From: an uncultured Lachnospiraceae bacterium
GTDB taxonomy: Bacteria; Bacillota; Clostridia; Lachnospirales; Lachnospiraceae
Direction: 5' to 3'
DNA length: 64,000 bases
Assembly: GCA_947174705.1 (NCBI GenBank)
Contig: CAMWKB010000003.1
Coordinates: forward strand, 1-64,000
The notes under the pieces were generated by a model. It had not been told where the DNA came from. It saw nothing but the letters and a program-made list of their open reading frames with translations, and did no database searches. Shown in pieces: positions 26,030-34,692 of this stretch (within the stretch, counting starts at the first letter, position 1; the number at the start of each line of letters is the position of its first letter). The translations under genes and the position numbers were made by a program.

Positions 26030-27142
26030 TTACTGGAAATTAGATACATTATCCGGAGTAACTTTTACATAATCTACATAGATTGACTGCTCGCCTTCTG
26101 CATAGGTCTTGCCGCCAAGTAAAGCTTCCATAGCGTCAACAGCACCCTGTGCCTGACCCTGTGCGTCGTTCAAAACAGTACCTGTCATATTGCCGTTTGC
26201 TACTTCGTTCAAAGCTGCATCCAGAGCATCAACGCCTACAAGATAGATATCTTCATTTACTGTACGTCCTGCTGCCTGAATTGCCTGAAGAGCACCGATT
26301 GCCATATCATCGTTGTTACAGAAAACAACTTCGATCTCATCACCAAACTTAGCTAAGTCATTCTGTGCGATTTCCTGACCCTTGTTACGATCCCAGTCAC
26401 CACGCTGTAAGTCAAGTTCTTCAACTTCCATTCCTGCATCGGTCAAAGCCTTTACAGAGAACTCTGTACGATACTGAGCATCAATATTCTCCGGGTCACC
26501 CTGAATCATGATATAGGAAACTTTACCGTCGCCGTTGATATCACCTTTATTAGCGGTATCCAGAATCAATTCACCCTGCATTGTTCCGGACTGACGTGCA
26601 TCACAGCCTACATAAACCAGTTTGTCATATACACCCATCTGCTCTGCAGTAGGCTCACGGTTAATAAGTACGGTAGGTACTCCTGCATCCTTTACTGTAG
26701 CAATAATCTGATCTGCTGCAGATGTCATAACAGGATTGATGATCAATGCGTCAACACCCTGTGCAATGAAGTTGTTAATCTGGTTATTCTGCTCTGCCTG
26801 GTCATTCTTACCATCCATAACAGTTACGGTATAACCTTTGCCTTCCAGGATTTCCTGCAATGCGTTACGATAAGTAGTCATAAATGCATCATCAAACTTA
26901 TAAATGCAGACACCGATATTGCCGCCTTCTCCTACTGTTGCTGCTGCTGCGTCTGCGTCTTGTGCTGCAGCCGCCGTTGCATCTGCTGCTGTGTTGTCTG
27001 CTGCAGGTGCTGCTGTGTTATCTGCTGCAGGTGTGTCTGTTGTTGTGTTGTCTGCTGCCGGTGCGGGTGTATTGCCGCATGCTGTCATTGCAAGCATCAT
27101 CGTAGATGCCATTGCTACTGCAATTATTTTCTTTAATTTCAT
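26030..27142 (-). CDS. mglB: Galactose-binding lipoprotein of ABC transporter
   Basis: 370 residues. An N-terminal lipoprotein signal ending 'MLAMTACGN' places Cys at the membrane face. An unusually long Ala/Asp/Thr/Pro-rich linker (about residues 22-70, 'PAADNTAAPAADNT') follows, then a periplasmic-binding-protein fold ('IGVCIYKFDDAFMTTYRNAL', 'ALIINPVMTSAADQIIA', 'CNNDDMAIGALQAIQAAG', 'LVGVDALDAALNEVANG'). The D-x-D-G-x-x-x segment 'DINGDGKVSYIMIQGDP' matches the calcium loop of MglB. AAGGGAGG precedes the ATG. It captures sugar outside the cell for MglC/MglA. Confidence 0.94.
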   Translation of the reverse strand: MKLKKIIAVAMASTMMLAMTACGNTPAPAADNTTTDTPAADNTAAPAADNTAADATAAAAQDADAAAATVGEGGNIGVCIYKFDDAFMTTYRNALQEILEGKGYTVTVMDGKNDQAEQNNQINNFIAQGVDALIINPVMTSAADQIIATVKDAGVPTVLINREPTAEQMGVYDKLVYVGCDARQSGTMQGELILDTANKGDINGDGKVSYIMIQGDPENIDAQYRTEFSVKALTDAGMEVEELDLQRGDWDRNKGQEIAQNDLAKFGDEIEVVFCNNDDMAIGALQAIQAAGRTVNEDIYLVGVDALDAALNEVANGNMTGTVLNDAQGQAQGAVDAMEALLGGKTYAEGEQSIYVDYVKVTPDNVSNFQ

Positions 27143-27195
27143 AGTTTAAAATCCTCCCTTATTCTGCCCAAATTATGAGCGTGTTTATCTTTTTT

Positions 27196-27247
27196 GTCAT
27201 TTTATGCATCATTTTTGCACATAATGACTATCAACGAAATTATTATA
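27196..27247 (-). promoter_or_regulatory. Inverted repeat and -10-like box upstream of mglB
   Basis: Arms 27196-27208 and 27216-27228 (GTCATTNTNTGCA type) match at 11 of 13 positions around 7 bp. A TATAAT lies just upstream at 27247-27242 in A/T-rich DNA, without a clear -35. The repeat would fall in the 5' leader or at the transcription start, a plausible operator or leader hairpin for mgl control. Confidence 0.5.
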
Positions 27248-27289
27248 AAATATTTTTTGTCTATTTTCTATAAGATTTTTTTAGATTAT

Positions 27290-28306
27290 TTATTGATTTT
27301 CTTCGATATTATTGATTAAAATTTCCTGTGGCGTCCAGTAATAATTCCCATCTGTCAACGAATATTCCTCCGGCGGCTTCTGCTTCAAAGCACAACTGGC
27401 TGCCAATTCTACGATAGCGCTGGCATATAGTTCTTTGTTAGCAGATACCGTCCCAAGAAGTTTACCGCTCTCTAATGCCTCCAGTCCGGGCGTAGTGCCG
27501 TCAATCCCGATTACATTCATCAACGTAACTTCAGCGCGTTCCACTGCATCAATAGCGCCTAATGCCATATCATCATTATTGCTGATTACCAGCTCGATGG
27601 AATCAGGATACTCTGTCATCCACTGCTCCATCAACGCTGATGCCTGACTGCGTTCCCAGTTGGCAATCCCACCGGTAATCTTTTCTATAGGAACTCCGCC
27701 GTCTTTCAATGTCTGCACAGACCATTCCGTACGAATCAGCGAATCCTGATGACTGGTCTCTCCTTCCAGCATAACATAACTTATTACACCATCACCGTTT
27801 ATGTCCACTGCCTCCGGATGTTCCTTATACAGCTCGACAATCATTTCCCCCTGCAGGATGGCTGTCTCCTTAGCATCCACACCAACATAATAGAGCTGGT
27901 CCCATCGATTCATATCTTCCTCCACCGGCTGCCGGTTAAAGAACACCACCGGTACCTCTGCCGTCATAGCCCTGTCAATGATGGCAGAAGCCTCCATGCG
28001 GTCCACCGGATTAATACAAAGTACATCACACCCTAACGATATAAACCGGTCTACCTGGTTATTCTGAGTATTCTGACTGCCTTTGGCATCCTGAATATCC
28101 AGCGTCACTTTGATGCCGGTCTCCCGTTCAAACTCCTTTGCCTTCTCCTCCATAATACTTCGAAGATTGTTAATAAAAGTATCATCTGCACGATATAGAC
28201 TTATACCGATACGAATCGAATTCTTCGTTTCTTCCTTTCGTACTCCCTGACACGAAGTAAGTAATATACATACTGCTAACATCAGCAGAATTTTTAACCT
28301 TGCCAT
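27290..28306 (-). CDS. MglB-like sugar-binding lipoprotein beside the two-component system
   Basis: 338 residues from the ATG at 28306 (GGAGG 8 nt upstream); the track start is a TTG five codons earlier. Lipoprotein signal 'LLMLAVCILLTSCQG'. It parallels MglB closely: 'IGISLYRADDTFINNLRSIM', 'DVLCINPVDRMEASAII', 'DINGDGVISYVMLEGE' (same calcium loop), 'SNNDDMALGAIDAVERAE', 'IGIDGTTPGLEALESGK'. It is encoded 17 nt after another binding-protein-like gene and behind the kinase, before the mgl operon. I infer that it presents sugar to the kinase instead of, or as well as, the transporter. Confidence 0.85.
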   Translation of the reverse strand: MARLKILLMLAVCILLTSCQGVRKEETKNSIRIGISLYRADDTFINNLRSIMEEKAKEFERETGIKVTLDIQDAKGSQNTQNNQVDRFISLGCDVLCINPVDRMEASAIIDRAMTAEVPVVFFNRQPVEEDMNRWDQLYYVGVDAKETAILQGEMIVELYKEHPEAVDINGDGVISYVMLEGETSHQDSLIRTEWSVQTLKDGGVPIEKITGGIANWERSQASALMEQWMTEYPDSIELVISNNDDMALGAIDAVERAEVTLMNVIGIDGTTPGLEALESGKLLGTVSANKELYASAIVELAASCALKQKPPEEYSLTDGNYYWTPQEILINNIEENQ

Positions 28307-28323
28307 CTTTATAACCTCCAAGA

Positions 28324-29283
28324 TTACTCTATTGGAAACAGAACCTTCTCATAGACCGGTTCCCGCAGTTCTTCCTTTTCTATATAATAAGAATCCATAA
28401 CGATGTAAGAACTGTCATAGCCTTCCAGTGCCTGAACTGCCTCACGCACACTGAGATAACCTATGCTGAAATCATCTGTCACGCAGATGCCGTCGATGTA
28501 TCCCCGGTCCATATAATTGAGAATCGGCATCGTATTCCCCCTGCCGTAAAGTCCTCTGACATGGGCTGCCGCCTCGGGGTCATCCGCCATAACACCTGCC
28601 ATCGCCGTCAAAATTTCCTGATTCTCCGCCAATATCACGGCATTCCTGTTTTTCCACACCTCCAGAATATCCAGAGACGCCAATATCCCATCTTCATCAT
28701 TTATCTTTATCGTTTGTATACTGTACCCGTCGGCAGAAAGCGCTGTTTCGGCGCCATTAATAAACATACGGTCCATATCGCTTTGCTTCGCCGGATTCGT
28801 AAGAAGTAATACAGTACTGTTTTCCTTAATATCCTCTGAAATCTTACCGGCAAGCTGCTCCCCCATATTCTCGTAATCTACAATAATACTTCCCATGCTA
28901 GCTCCGCCTAATCCGGAGCGCAGAAATATCACCGGAATTGTCATCTGCTTTCCGTTTATCTGTTCCTCATCCGCAGGAACCACAATCAGCGCATCCGCGC
29001 CATCCTGCTGTTCACGATCCATCAATTCCATCTGCTGTTCTACATCCAGTTTCTCATACAACGTGATAAAACGGACATCAACATTAAATTCCATGGCAGC
29101 CTGATCCATTCCCTTACGGAAATTACTGTAATTATCGCTCCGGACATCTTCTATAATGACAGCTATCTGATAAATTTCCCGCTCCGGCTCCCGAATGATC
29201 AAATCCGTAGAACACATGAGAAACAGTATTATCAGGAACACTATATATAAAAATATAAGCAGCTTCCCGTGTTTTCCTATCAT
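28324..29283 (-). CDS. Membrane-anchored sugar-binding-protein-like co-sensor
   Basis: 319 residues. A long N-terminal hydrophobic helix ('LLIFLYIVFLIILFLMCS') acts as signal anchor, and no good lipobox is seen. The rest fits the LacI/ribose-binding fold ('YQIAVIIEDVRSDNYSNFRKG', 'GADALIVVPADEEQI', 'IIVDYENMGEQLAGKI', 'VLLLTNPAKQSDMDR'). It starts inside the last codons of the kinase gene (3-nt spacing), showing tight coupling. Binding proteins tethered next to YesM/LytS-type kinases act as the sugar-sensing subunit in known three-component systems. Divergent from MglB. Confidence 0.8.
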   Translation of the reverse strand: MIGKHGKLLIFLYIVFLIILFLMCSTDLIIREPEREIYQIAVIIEDVRSDNYSNFRKGMDQAAMEFNVDVRFITLYEKLDVEQQMELMDREQQDGADALIVVPADEEQINGKQMTIPVIFLRSGLGGASMGSIIVDYENMGEQLAGKISEDIKENSTVLLLTNPAKQSDMDRMFINGAETALSADGYSIQTIKINDEDGILASLDILEVWKNRNAVILAENQEILTAMAGVMADDPEAAAHVRGLYGRGNTMPILNYMDRGYIDGICVTDDFSIGYLSVREAVQALEGYDSSYIVMDSYYIEKEELREPVYEKVLFPIE

Positions 29284-29285
29284 TC

Positions 29286-31070
29286 TTACTCCTTTTCCAT
29301 CGCTTCCGTGTAAATCTGTGCCGGCAAGCGAATACTTATAATTGTTCCCTCATCCGGCTTCGACTGAATCGTAAGTCCGTAATCTGCACCAAAATACAAT
29401 CTTATCCGCTCATTTACATTTTTAACTCCGATTCCGGAGCCACGCTTTGAAGATACAGGACTGTTTTCTCCGAGCAGACTATCCACCTGCTCCTGCGTCA
29501 TACCTAGCCCATTATCACTTATCCTAAACCATAAATCCTCTGCCTCTCTGTATACTTTTACAGAAATTTCCCCATCACCGTCCATAAATTCCATACCGTG
29601 ATAGATTGCATTCTCCACCAGAGGCTGTAGTATCAGCTTCAGACTGCTCAGATTCATTACTTCCTCTTCAGCTTCAATATTATAAACAAATTTATTTTTA
29701 AACCTCATCTGTTGGATCATCAGGTAATTACGTACATGCTCCAATTCGTCCCTGACAGTAATGATACTTTTGCCTTTGCTGAGGCTGATACGGAAAAAAC
29801 GGGCCAGCGCTGTAACTATTTTGACCGCCTCCTGCTTTTGCTCATTTTCAATCATCCATACAATTATATCCAGTGTATTGTAGAGGAAATGAGGATTAAT
29901 CTGAGACTGTAAGGTGTCAAATTCACCCTTACGCTTGGATTCATGCTCTGCCACAATATCTTCCATCAGCGTTTTAATCCGCTTCGCCATATCTCCGATA
30001 GAACGACCCAGGTGCCTGATTTCATAAGAACCACCCATATATACATCCGTATCCAGATCGCCTGCCTCAATGGCATTGACCGACTTCTCCAATTTCTGAA
30101 TAGGCGTAGTGATACGTGATGAAATAAATGTATTGGTAATAATCAGCACCAACAGAAATGCCGCCACAACAAATACTGCAAAGAGACGCATTTTCAAATT
30201 ACCTAACGGCAAACCTTTTTCGGGCGTGACACTAAGAAGTTTCCATCCTGTATATCCTACGGATTTAACACTTACTTCTCTCCATTCTCCGCCATACTTT
30301 TCACGGTAACTTCCGTCTCTGTAATCCGCCGCTGCATCAATGTTTTCTGACATCTGCCCTGTCTCTATCATCTGCATATTAGGATGATAAATCAACTCTC
30401 CGCTGCTGCTTATCATGTAGAGATATCCCTGATTTCCCAAAGTAATATTCTCTAAAATCTGCTGTAAGCTGCTGTAACGCATATCAATCAACAGGATACC
30501 CTGTTCCGTAGATGTGCCATGTGTAATCTCAACTGCGCGGGTGAGTGTTATTACCCACCGGTACTGATTCTCATTGTTATCAAATATATACTGTACATGA
30601 GGTGTGGTAAAATGCAGGTTATCTGTCCGCTCAAGGGTATTGGCAAACCATTGCTCGTCTGTCACATCCAAATCAGTCTTCAGACGCGCCGCAGGTACCG
30701 CTTCCAGAAGTTCACCATCTTTTGACAACAGCGCAATATTGGCAATGCTGTCCTTATTATTATCATAAAGCAGGGTAATCCGGCTGTTTAAAGATTCCTT
30801 ATTTAGATCCGCATTTTTGATAACATCATAGTAAAGACTGTCAGACAGCTTCATGATGGTACGCAGATAAGAATCCACCGAGCGGTTGATCTGCCCAAGA
30901 ACAGCCTGATTCTCGTCCTGCAACGCCAGTGTCAACTGTCTTGACATCTGTGTATAGAGAATCACACCAATCAACATGATTACCGCCAGGGCACTGACCG
31001 TAAAATAGATAAAGATCATATAGCGGATACTGGTCTTTTTCTCCAGTTCCGTTGACATATCCCGTTCCAT
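29286..31070 (-). CDS. YesM-type membrane sensor histidine kinase
   Basis: 594 residues from the ATG at 31070; the track start lies in the regulator gene. Two membrane helices (about 17-38 and 285-307) flank an extracytoplasmic Cache-like domain. HAMP follows, then the His_kinase segment 'LQSQINPHFLYNTLDIIVWM' with its phospho-His, and the HATPase domain ('ISDNGLGMTQEQ', 'RGSGIGVKNVNERIRLYFG'). This is the class paired with AraC-type receivers for carbohydrate control. The regulator gene ends 10 nt upstream; two binding-protein paralogues follow. It probably reads extracellular sugar through them and controls mgl. Confidence 0.92.
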   Translation of the reverse strand: MERDMSTELEKKTSIRYMIFIYFTVSALAVIMLIGVILYTQMSRQLTLALQDENQAVLGQINRSVDSYLRTIMKLSDSLYYDVIKNADLNKESLNSRITLLYDNNKDSIANIALLSKDGELLEAVPAARLKTDLDVTDEQWFANTLERTDNLHFTTPHVQYIFDNNENQYRWVITLTRAVEITHGTSTEQGILLIDMRYSSLQQILENITLGNQGYLYMISSSGELIYHPNMQMIETGQMSENIDAAADYRDGSYREKYGGEWREVSVKSVGYTGWKLLSVTPEKGLPLGNLKMRLFAVFVVAAFLLVLIITNTFISSRITTPIQKLEKSVNAIEAGDLDTDVYMGGSYEIRHLGRSIGDMAKRIKTLMEDIVAEHESKRKGEFDTLQSQINPHFLYNTLDIIVWMIENEQKQEAVKIVTALARFFRISLSKGKSIITVRDELEHVRNYLMIQQMRFKNKFVYNIEAEEEVMNLSSLKLILQPLVENAIYHGMEFMDGDGEISVKVYREAEDLWFRISDNGLGMTQEQVDSLLGENSPVSSKRGSGIGVKNVNERIRLYFGADYGLTIQSKPDEGTIISIRLPAQIYTEAMEKE

Positions 31071-31080
31071 AGCGCTCCTT

Positions 31081-32688
31081 TCACACTCCCCGGTACTTTG
31101 TAGGAGATACCCCGTATCGCTTTTTGAAAACATAGCTGAAATAGTTCTGCTCCTGATACCCGACCTTCTGGGCAATCATATACGTTTTATCGTCAGTCTC
31201 ATTCAGCAGTTCCACCGCTTTATTAAGGCGCACCTCAGTCAGATAATTGACATACGTCTGACCTGTCTCTTTCTTAAACACAGTGGAAAAGTAAGCCGGG
31301 CTCATGTGCAGATGCCGGCACAACATTTCTACGGACAATTCCGGATTGGAATAATTCTCCCGGATATATTCCTTGGCCTCCTCAATCACTCTTCTTGTCG
31401 TGTTATCCCTTTCCCGGTTCATAGCCTCGTTCATGCGACATGCAATGGGCACGATACGCTCTGTAAATTCCTCTCTTCGGCAGATTCCTGCCAGAACATC
31501 CTCATACTGGTCTTTAGAGTCAAACATTTCGTCCATATCCAAATCATACTGCTGCATCACTCTGATCAGACAGTTGACAATGGACAACATATAGACCTGA
31601 TATTGTCCGGCATGAACTTTAGCATCATCCATACGGACTGACAGCTTTTGAAGCACATTTTCAATCATATCACCGGAACCGAACTTAATGGCAGCTGTCA
31701 ACTCTTCCTCATCTTTAGAGTTAAACTGAAGTTTTCCCTTGCCCATAGGTTCCACATCGTTGATATAGATTGTCTTACCTTTGCCGACAATAGCTCCATA
31801 TCCCAACGCATCCACGGCGGTCCGGTAGGAGTTGCCAACCTCCTGCAAAGTATCACAGCCATGTCCAACTCCTACAGTTATCGTAACCTCCAGCACACGC
31901 CGGCTTTCCTTACAGATATCATTGAAACGGTTGATAAGTCCGTTCTGGGTATTATGCTCATCTATTGCTGCTATTACCGTAATTCCCTCGATGGAATTAA
32001 AAATAGCAAAACGGCAATAAGGCTTTAAGTAGTCTTCCAACAGTTCCCGCACAGAAATTGGTATAAGCTCCTGATGCATGGAAAGTTCCTGTGTCTCAAT
32101 TCTTTCAACCTTTTCCAGCTGAATTACAGCTGCCAGCCATTTACGCGCATCCAAAATATCTATCCCATATTCCCTCATCTTAGGAATCACTGCTGTCACA
32201 TCCATAGTTCCCCGCACCAGATTATTTAAAAATAATTCCCGAAGTAACGGCAGGCTTTCAAGATAATTTTCCCTCAAAGAATTGATGTTACGGCGCTGCT
32301 CAATCTCCTCATCCAGACTTTCCCTGATCCGCTTTAAAATCACCGCCAGTTCCTCACCGTTTACCGGCTTTAAAATATATTCCGTAACATTAAGCTTAAT
32401 TGCCTGTTTGGCATATTCAAAATCATCGAATCCGGAAAAAATCAGTATCTTCATAAATGGATATTTCTCACGAATCTTTGCTGTCAAAGTTAATCCGTCC
32501 ATATAGGGCATACGGATGTCCGTTATGACCACATCCGGCTCAAACTGCTCAAGCTTCTCAAGCGCATCCTCTCCATTTTCAGCATCGCCTACTACCTCGA
32601 AGCCAAGCTGCTCCCAATCCATCTTACGTATAATTGCCTTTCGCACCTCTTCTTCATCGTCTACCAGCATGATACGATACAGACTCAT
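31081..32688 (-). CDS. YesN-type response regulator with AraC DNA-binding domain
   Basis: 535 residues. N-terminal receiver ('YRIMLVDDEEEVRKAI', acceptor Asp in 'VVITDIRMPYMDG', Lys in 'YILKPVNGEE'). A helical middle region is followed by a C-terminal AraC pair of helix-turn-helices ('LSVEMLCRHLHMSPAYFSTV', 'KKRYGVSPTKYRG'). It is the partner of the YesM-type kinase directly downstream. A well-formed promoter precedes it. The likely target is the mgl operon 4 kb downstream. Confidence 0.93.
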   Translation of the reverse strand: MSLYRIMLVDDEEEVRKAIIRKMDWEQLGFEVVGDAENGEDALEKLEQFEPDVVITDIRMPYMDGLTLTAKIREKYPFMKILIFSGFDDFEYAKQAIKLNVTEYILKPVNGEELAVILKRIRESLDEEIEQRRNINSLRENYLESLPLLRELFLNNLVRGTMDVTAVIPKMREYGIDILDARKWLAAVIQLEKVERIETQELSMHQELIPISVRELLEDYLKPYCRFAIFNSIEGITVIAAIDEHNTQNGLINRFNDICKESRRVLEVTITVGVGHGCDTLQEVGNSYRTAVDALGYGAIVGKGKTIYINDVEPMGKGKLQFNSKDEEELTAAIKFGSGDMIENVLQKLSVRMDDAKVHAGQYQVYMLSIVNCLIRVMQQYDLDMDEMFDSKDQYEDVLAGICRREEFTERIVPIACRMNEAMNRERDNTTRRVIEEAKEYIRENYSNPELSVEMLCRHLHMSPAYFSTVFKKETGQTYVNYLTEVRLNKAVELLNETDDKTYMIAQKVGYQEQNYFSYVFKKRYGVSPTKYRGV

Positions 32689-32748
32689 AGCAAATTCCTG
32701 CCTTTCAAAATATCATCACATATTGAGAGAATATTATTACTTGAACAT

Positions 32749-32777
32749 ATCATATCTTATTGATGGCGTTTTTTCAA
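32749..32777 (-). promoter_or_regulatory. Sigma-A promoter of the sugar-sensing operon
   Basis: TTGAAA (32777-32772), a 17-bp spacer and TATGAT (32754-32749) on the minus strand, about 60 nt before the response regulator start. Confidence 0.75.
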
Positions 32778-32794
32778 TAATTCCCTTTTTATCT

Positions 32795-32837
32795 TAAAAA
32801 AGAAACCCCCAACTCCACATTCAGAGTCAGGGTTCTA
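32795..32837 (-). terminator. Rho-independent terminator
   Basis: On the minus strand GAACCCTGACTC and GGAGTTGGGGGTTTC pair around TGAATGT, followed by TTTTTT. It ends the gene string that includes asnS, the NlpC/P60 gene and the 157-residue membrane protein. Confidence 0.8.
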
Positions 32838-32882
32838 TTATTTGCTTTATTTAATTTCACGTATTTATGCTCTACCACATAC

Positions 32883-33356
32883 TTACACCCTTTCATATAC
32901 CTTAAAATAATTAACGCCCAACTGATACCTAATCTGCAATCTCATCAAGCAATCAAATATCGCGAACAATATAACAAATACAGCAGCCTGCGAAGGAATT
33001 GTCCTAAACCACATACCGCAAAAACGATATAACACAAAGTAAAAAATAATAAATGAAACAGGAATTGAAAAAGTAATTCTGATTACAAAATCGCATATGT
33101 AATAGAGAAGCGCATCATTTTCTTTCTTACTTATAAGCCTAAAGAATAAAATAAGAAACATATTTGCAAACAAAAAAGCGGCAAGCAGAAGTGCACGCTT
33201 TGAATCAATATAATAATTGCCAAAGACAGAATCCATAACTGCGGAAATATAAATCTCATTCATGATAGTAATAAATACAACTGATGCTGCCGCTGCATAA
33301 ACAATTAAATTGAAAGCACGGAAAATGTAACGCGCCGGCTTATATTGGTTATACAT
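32883..33356 (-). CDS. Hypothetical four-helix membrane protein
   Basis: 157 residues from the ATG at 33356, which has GGAGG 7 nt upstream (the track start is six codons earlier). Four hydrophobic stretches are visible: 'AFNLIVYAAAASVVFITIM', 'ALLLAAFLFANMFLILFF', 'ITFSIPVSFIIFYFVLYRF' and 'AAVFVILFAIFDCLM'. I do not recognise the family and no catalytic motif stands out. It follows the NlpC/P60 gene by 64 nt and is the last gene before a terminator, so a cell-envelope role is possible but unproven. Confidence 0.65.
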   Translation of the reverse strand: MYNQYKPARYIFRAFNLIVYAAAASVVFITIMNEIYISAVMDSVFGNYYIDSKRALLLAAFLFANMFLILFFRLISKKENDALLYYICDFVIRITFSIPVSFIIFYFVLYRFCGMWFRTIPSQAAVFVILFAIFDCLMRLQIRYQLGVNYFKVYERV

Positions 33357-33420
33357 ATGTAATCCTCCGTTCATAAATAACTATTCTTCTTCTAAATATA
33401 AAATTTATAACAAGTAATCT

Positions 33421-34668
33421 TTATACAACCCGCCTAATCGTAATAATACTCCTATATGTAGCCGACGCCCTTCTTATTCCCGTGCGCTCCGTACTGGCAT
33501 GTACAATCTCTCCGTTTCCGATATAAATTCCCACATGACCGCCATAATAGATAATATCGCCCGGCTGAGCGTCTGAATAGGAAACGGCTTTACCGACTCC
33601 GGACTGGGCATATGAACTTCTTGGTAGGGAAATTCCGAAATTATTATAAACTGCCCAGACAAACCCCGAGCAATCTGCACCGTTAGTAAGACTCGTACCG
33701 CCTGCCTTATATGGATTTCCTACCCATTTACAGGCAAAGTTGGCTATCTCCTGACCTTTTGAACTTCCTGAAGATGATGGTTTAGGCTTTTCCTGTTCCG
33801 AAGACTTATCTTCTTCATTCTTGTCCCCATTATTTTTATCTCCGTCACTTTGGTCTCCATCTCCATCATTTTCTGCTGCCTTACGCGCTTCTTCCTCAGC
33901 TTTTTTCCTTGCTTCTTCTTCAGCCTTTCTTCTGGCTTCCTCTTCTTCTAACTTTTTAATCTGTGCAGTTTCCTGTTTGATTTTAGTCGTATATGCGGCT
34001 GCTTCCTGCCTTGCCTTAGCCAGCATTACATCATAGTTTTCGTACTCTTTTTGTTTCTTGGCAAGAATATCTTCTACGTAAGCCTGCTCTTCTTCAAGCT
34101 CATACTGTGAAGTCTGCAGTTCAGACTTCTCTTCCTCTAAACGGTCCTGCAGAGCGGCAACCTCTTCAACAGTTTTCTGATATTCTTCCAGAAGTTTTCT
34201 GTCATATTCATAAAGAGCTTCAACATACTCGGCCTTATTCAGCATATCACCTATACTGGCCGATTCAAAAAAGAGCTGCAGGTATGATGTATCACCCTTT
34301 TCATACATGAACTTAATCCTGATCTTCATGGATTCATACTGTTCATCCTTGGTGGCAACAGCGGCGTCATAATCCGCCTGCGTTTTCACTATCTCTTCCT
34401 CTTTCTTACCGATTTCTTCCTCAATCAGATTTATGTCGGTAAGCAGACTGACCATCTCTGCATCCAGTTCTTCAATTTCAGCTCCTATGTCCGCCTGCGC
34501 GCCTTTATATCCCGAAATCTGCTTATTAATATCATTAAGCTGCTCTTCGTTCTTTTTCTTTTCCTCTTGTATCTCAGAAATAGTCGTGGCATTCACCGGC
34601 GTCACCATCATGGAAAATACACTTATGAAAATTATTATTATGACAATATTTGTCATTCGTTTCCTCAT
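33421..34668 (-). CDS. Secreted coiled-coil NlpC/P60 peptidoglycan hydrolase
   Basis: About 415 residues; the ATG at 34668 has better spacing from AGAGG than the one at 34674. A signal peptide ('IVIIIIFISVFSMMVTPVNA') is followed by a long coiled coil (about 30-250), a Lys/Glu-rich then Asp/Gly/Lys-rich linker, and a C40 domain. Catalytic Cys is in 'NGADCSGFVWAVY', His in 'PGDIIYYGGHVGIYIG' and the third polar residue in 'GEIVHAST'. The layout matches CwlO/PcsB-type enzymes, which cut D-glutamyl-diaminopimelate bonds and are held inactive by the coiled coil until FtsEX acts. It lies 18 nt after asnS. Confidence 0.92.
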   Translation of the reverse strand: MRKRMTNIVIIIIFISVFSMMVTPVNATTISEIQEEKKKNEEQLNDINKQISGYKGAQADIGAEIEELDAEMVSLLTDINLIEEEIGKKEEEIVKTQADYDAAVATKDEQYESMKIRIKFMYEKGDTSYLQLFFESASIGDMLNKAEYVEALYEYDRKLLEEYQKTVEEVAALQDRLEEEKSELQTSQYELEEEQAYVEDILAKKQKEYENYDVMLAKARQEAAAYTTKIKQETAQIKKLEEEEARRKAEEEARKKAEEEARKAAENDGDGDQSDGDKNNGDKNEEDKSSEQEKPKPSSSGSSKGQEIANFACKWVGNPYKAGGTSLTNGADCSGFVWAVYNNFGISLPRSSYAQSGVGKAVSYSDAQPGDIIYYGGHVGIYIGNGEIVHASTERTGIRRASATYRSIITIRRVV

Positions 34669-34692
34669 ATGCATACGCCTCTTAAAGTAGGA

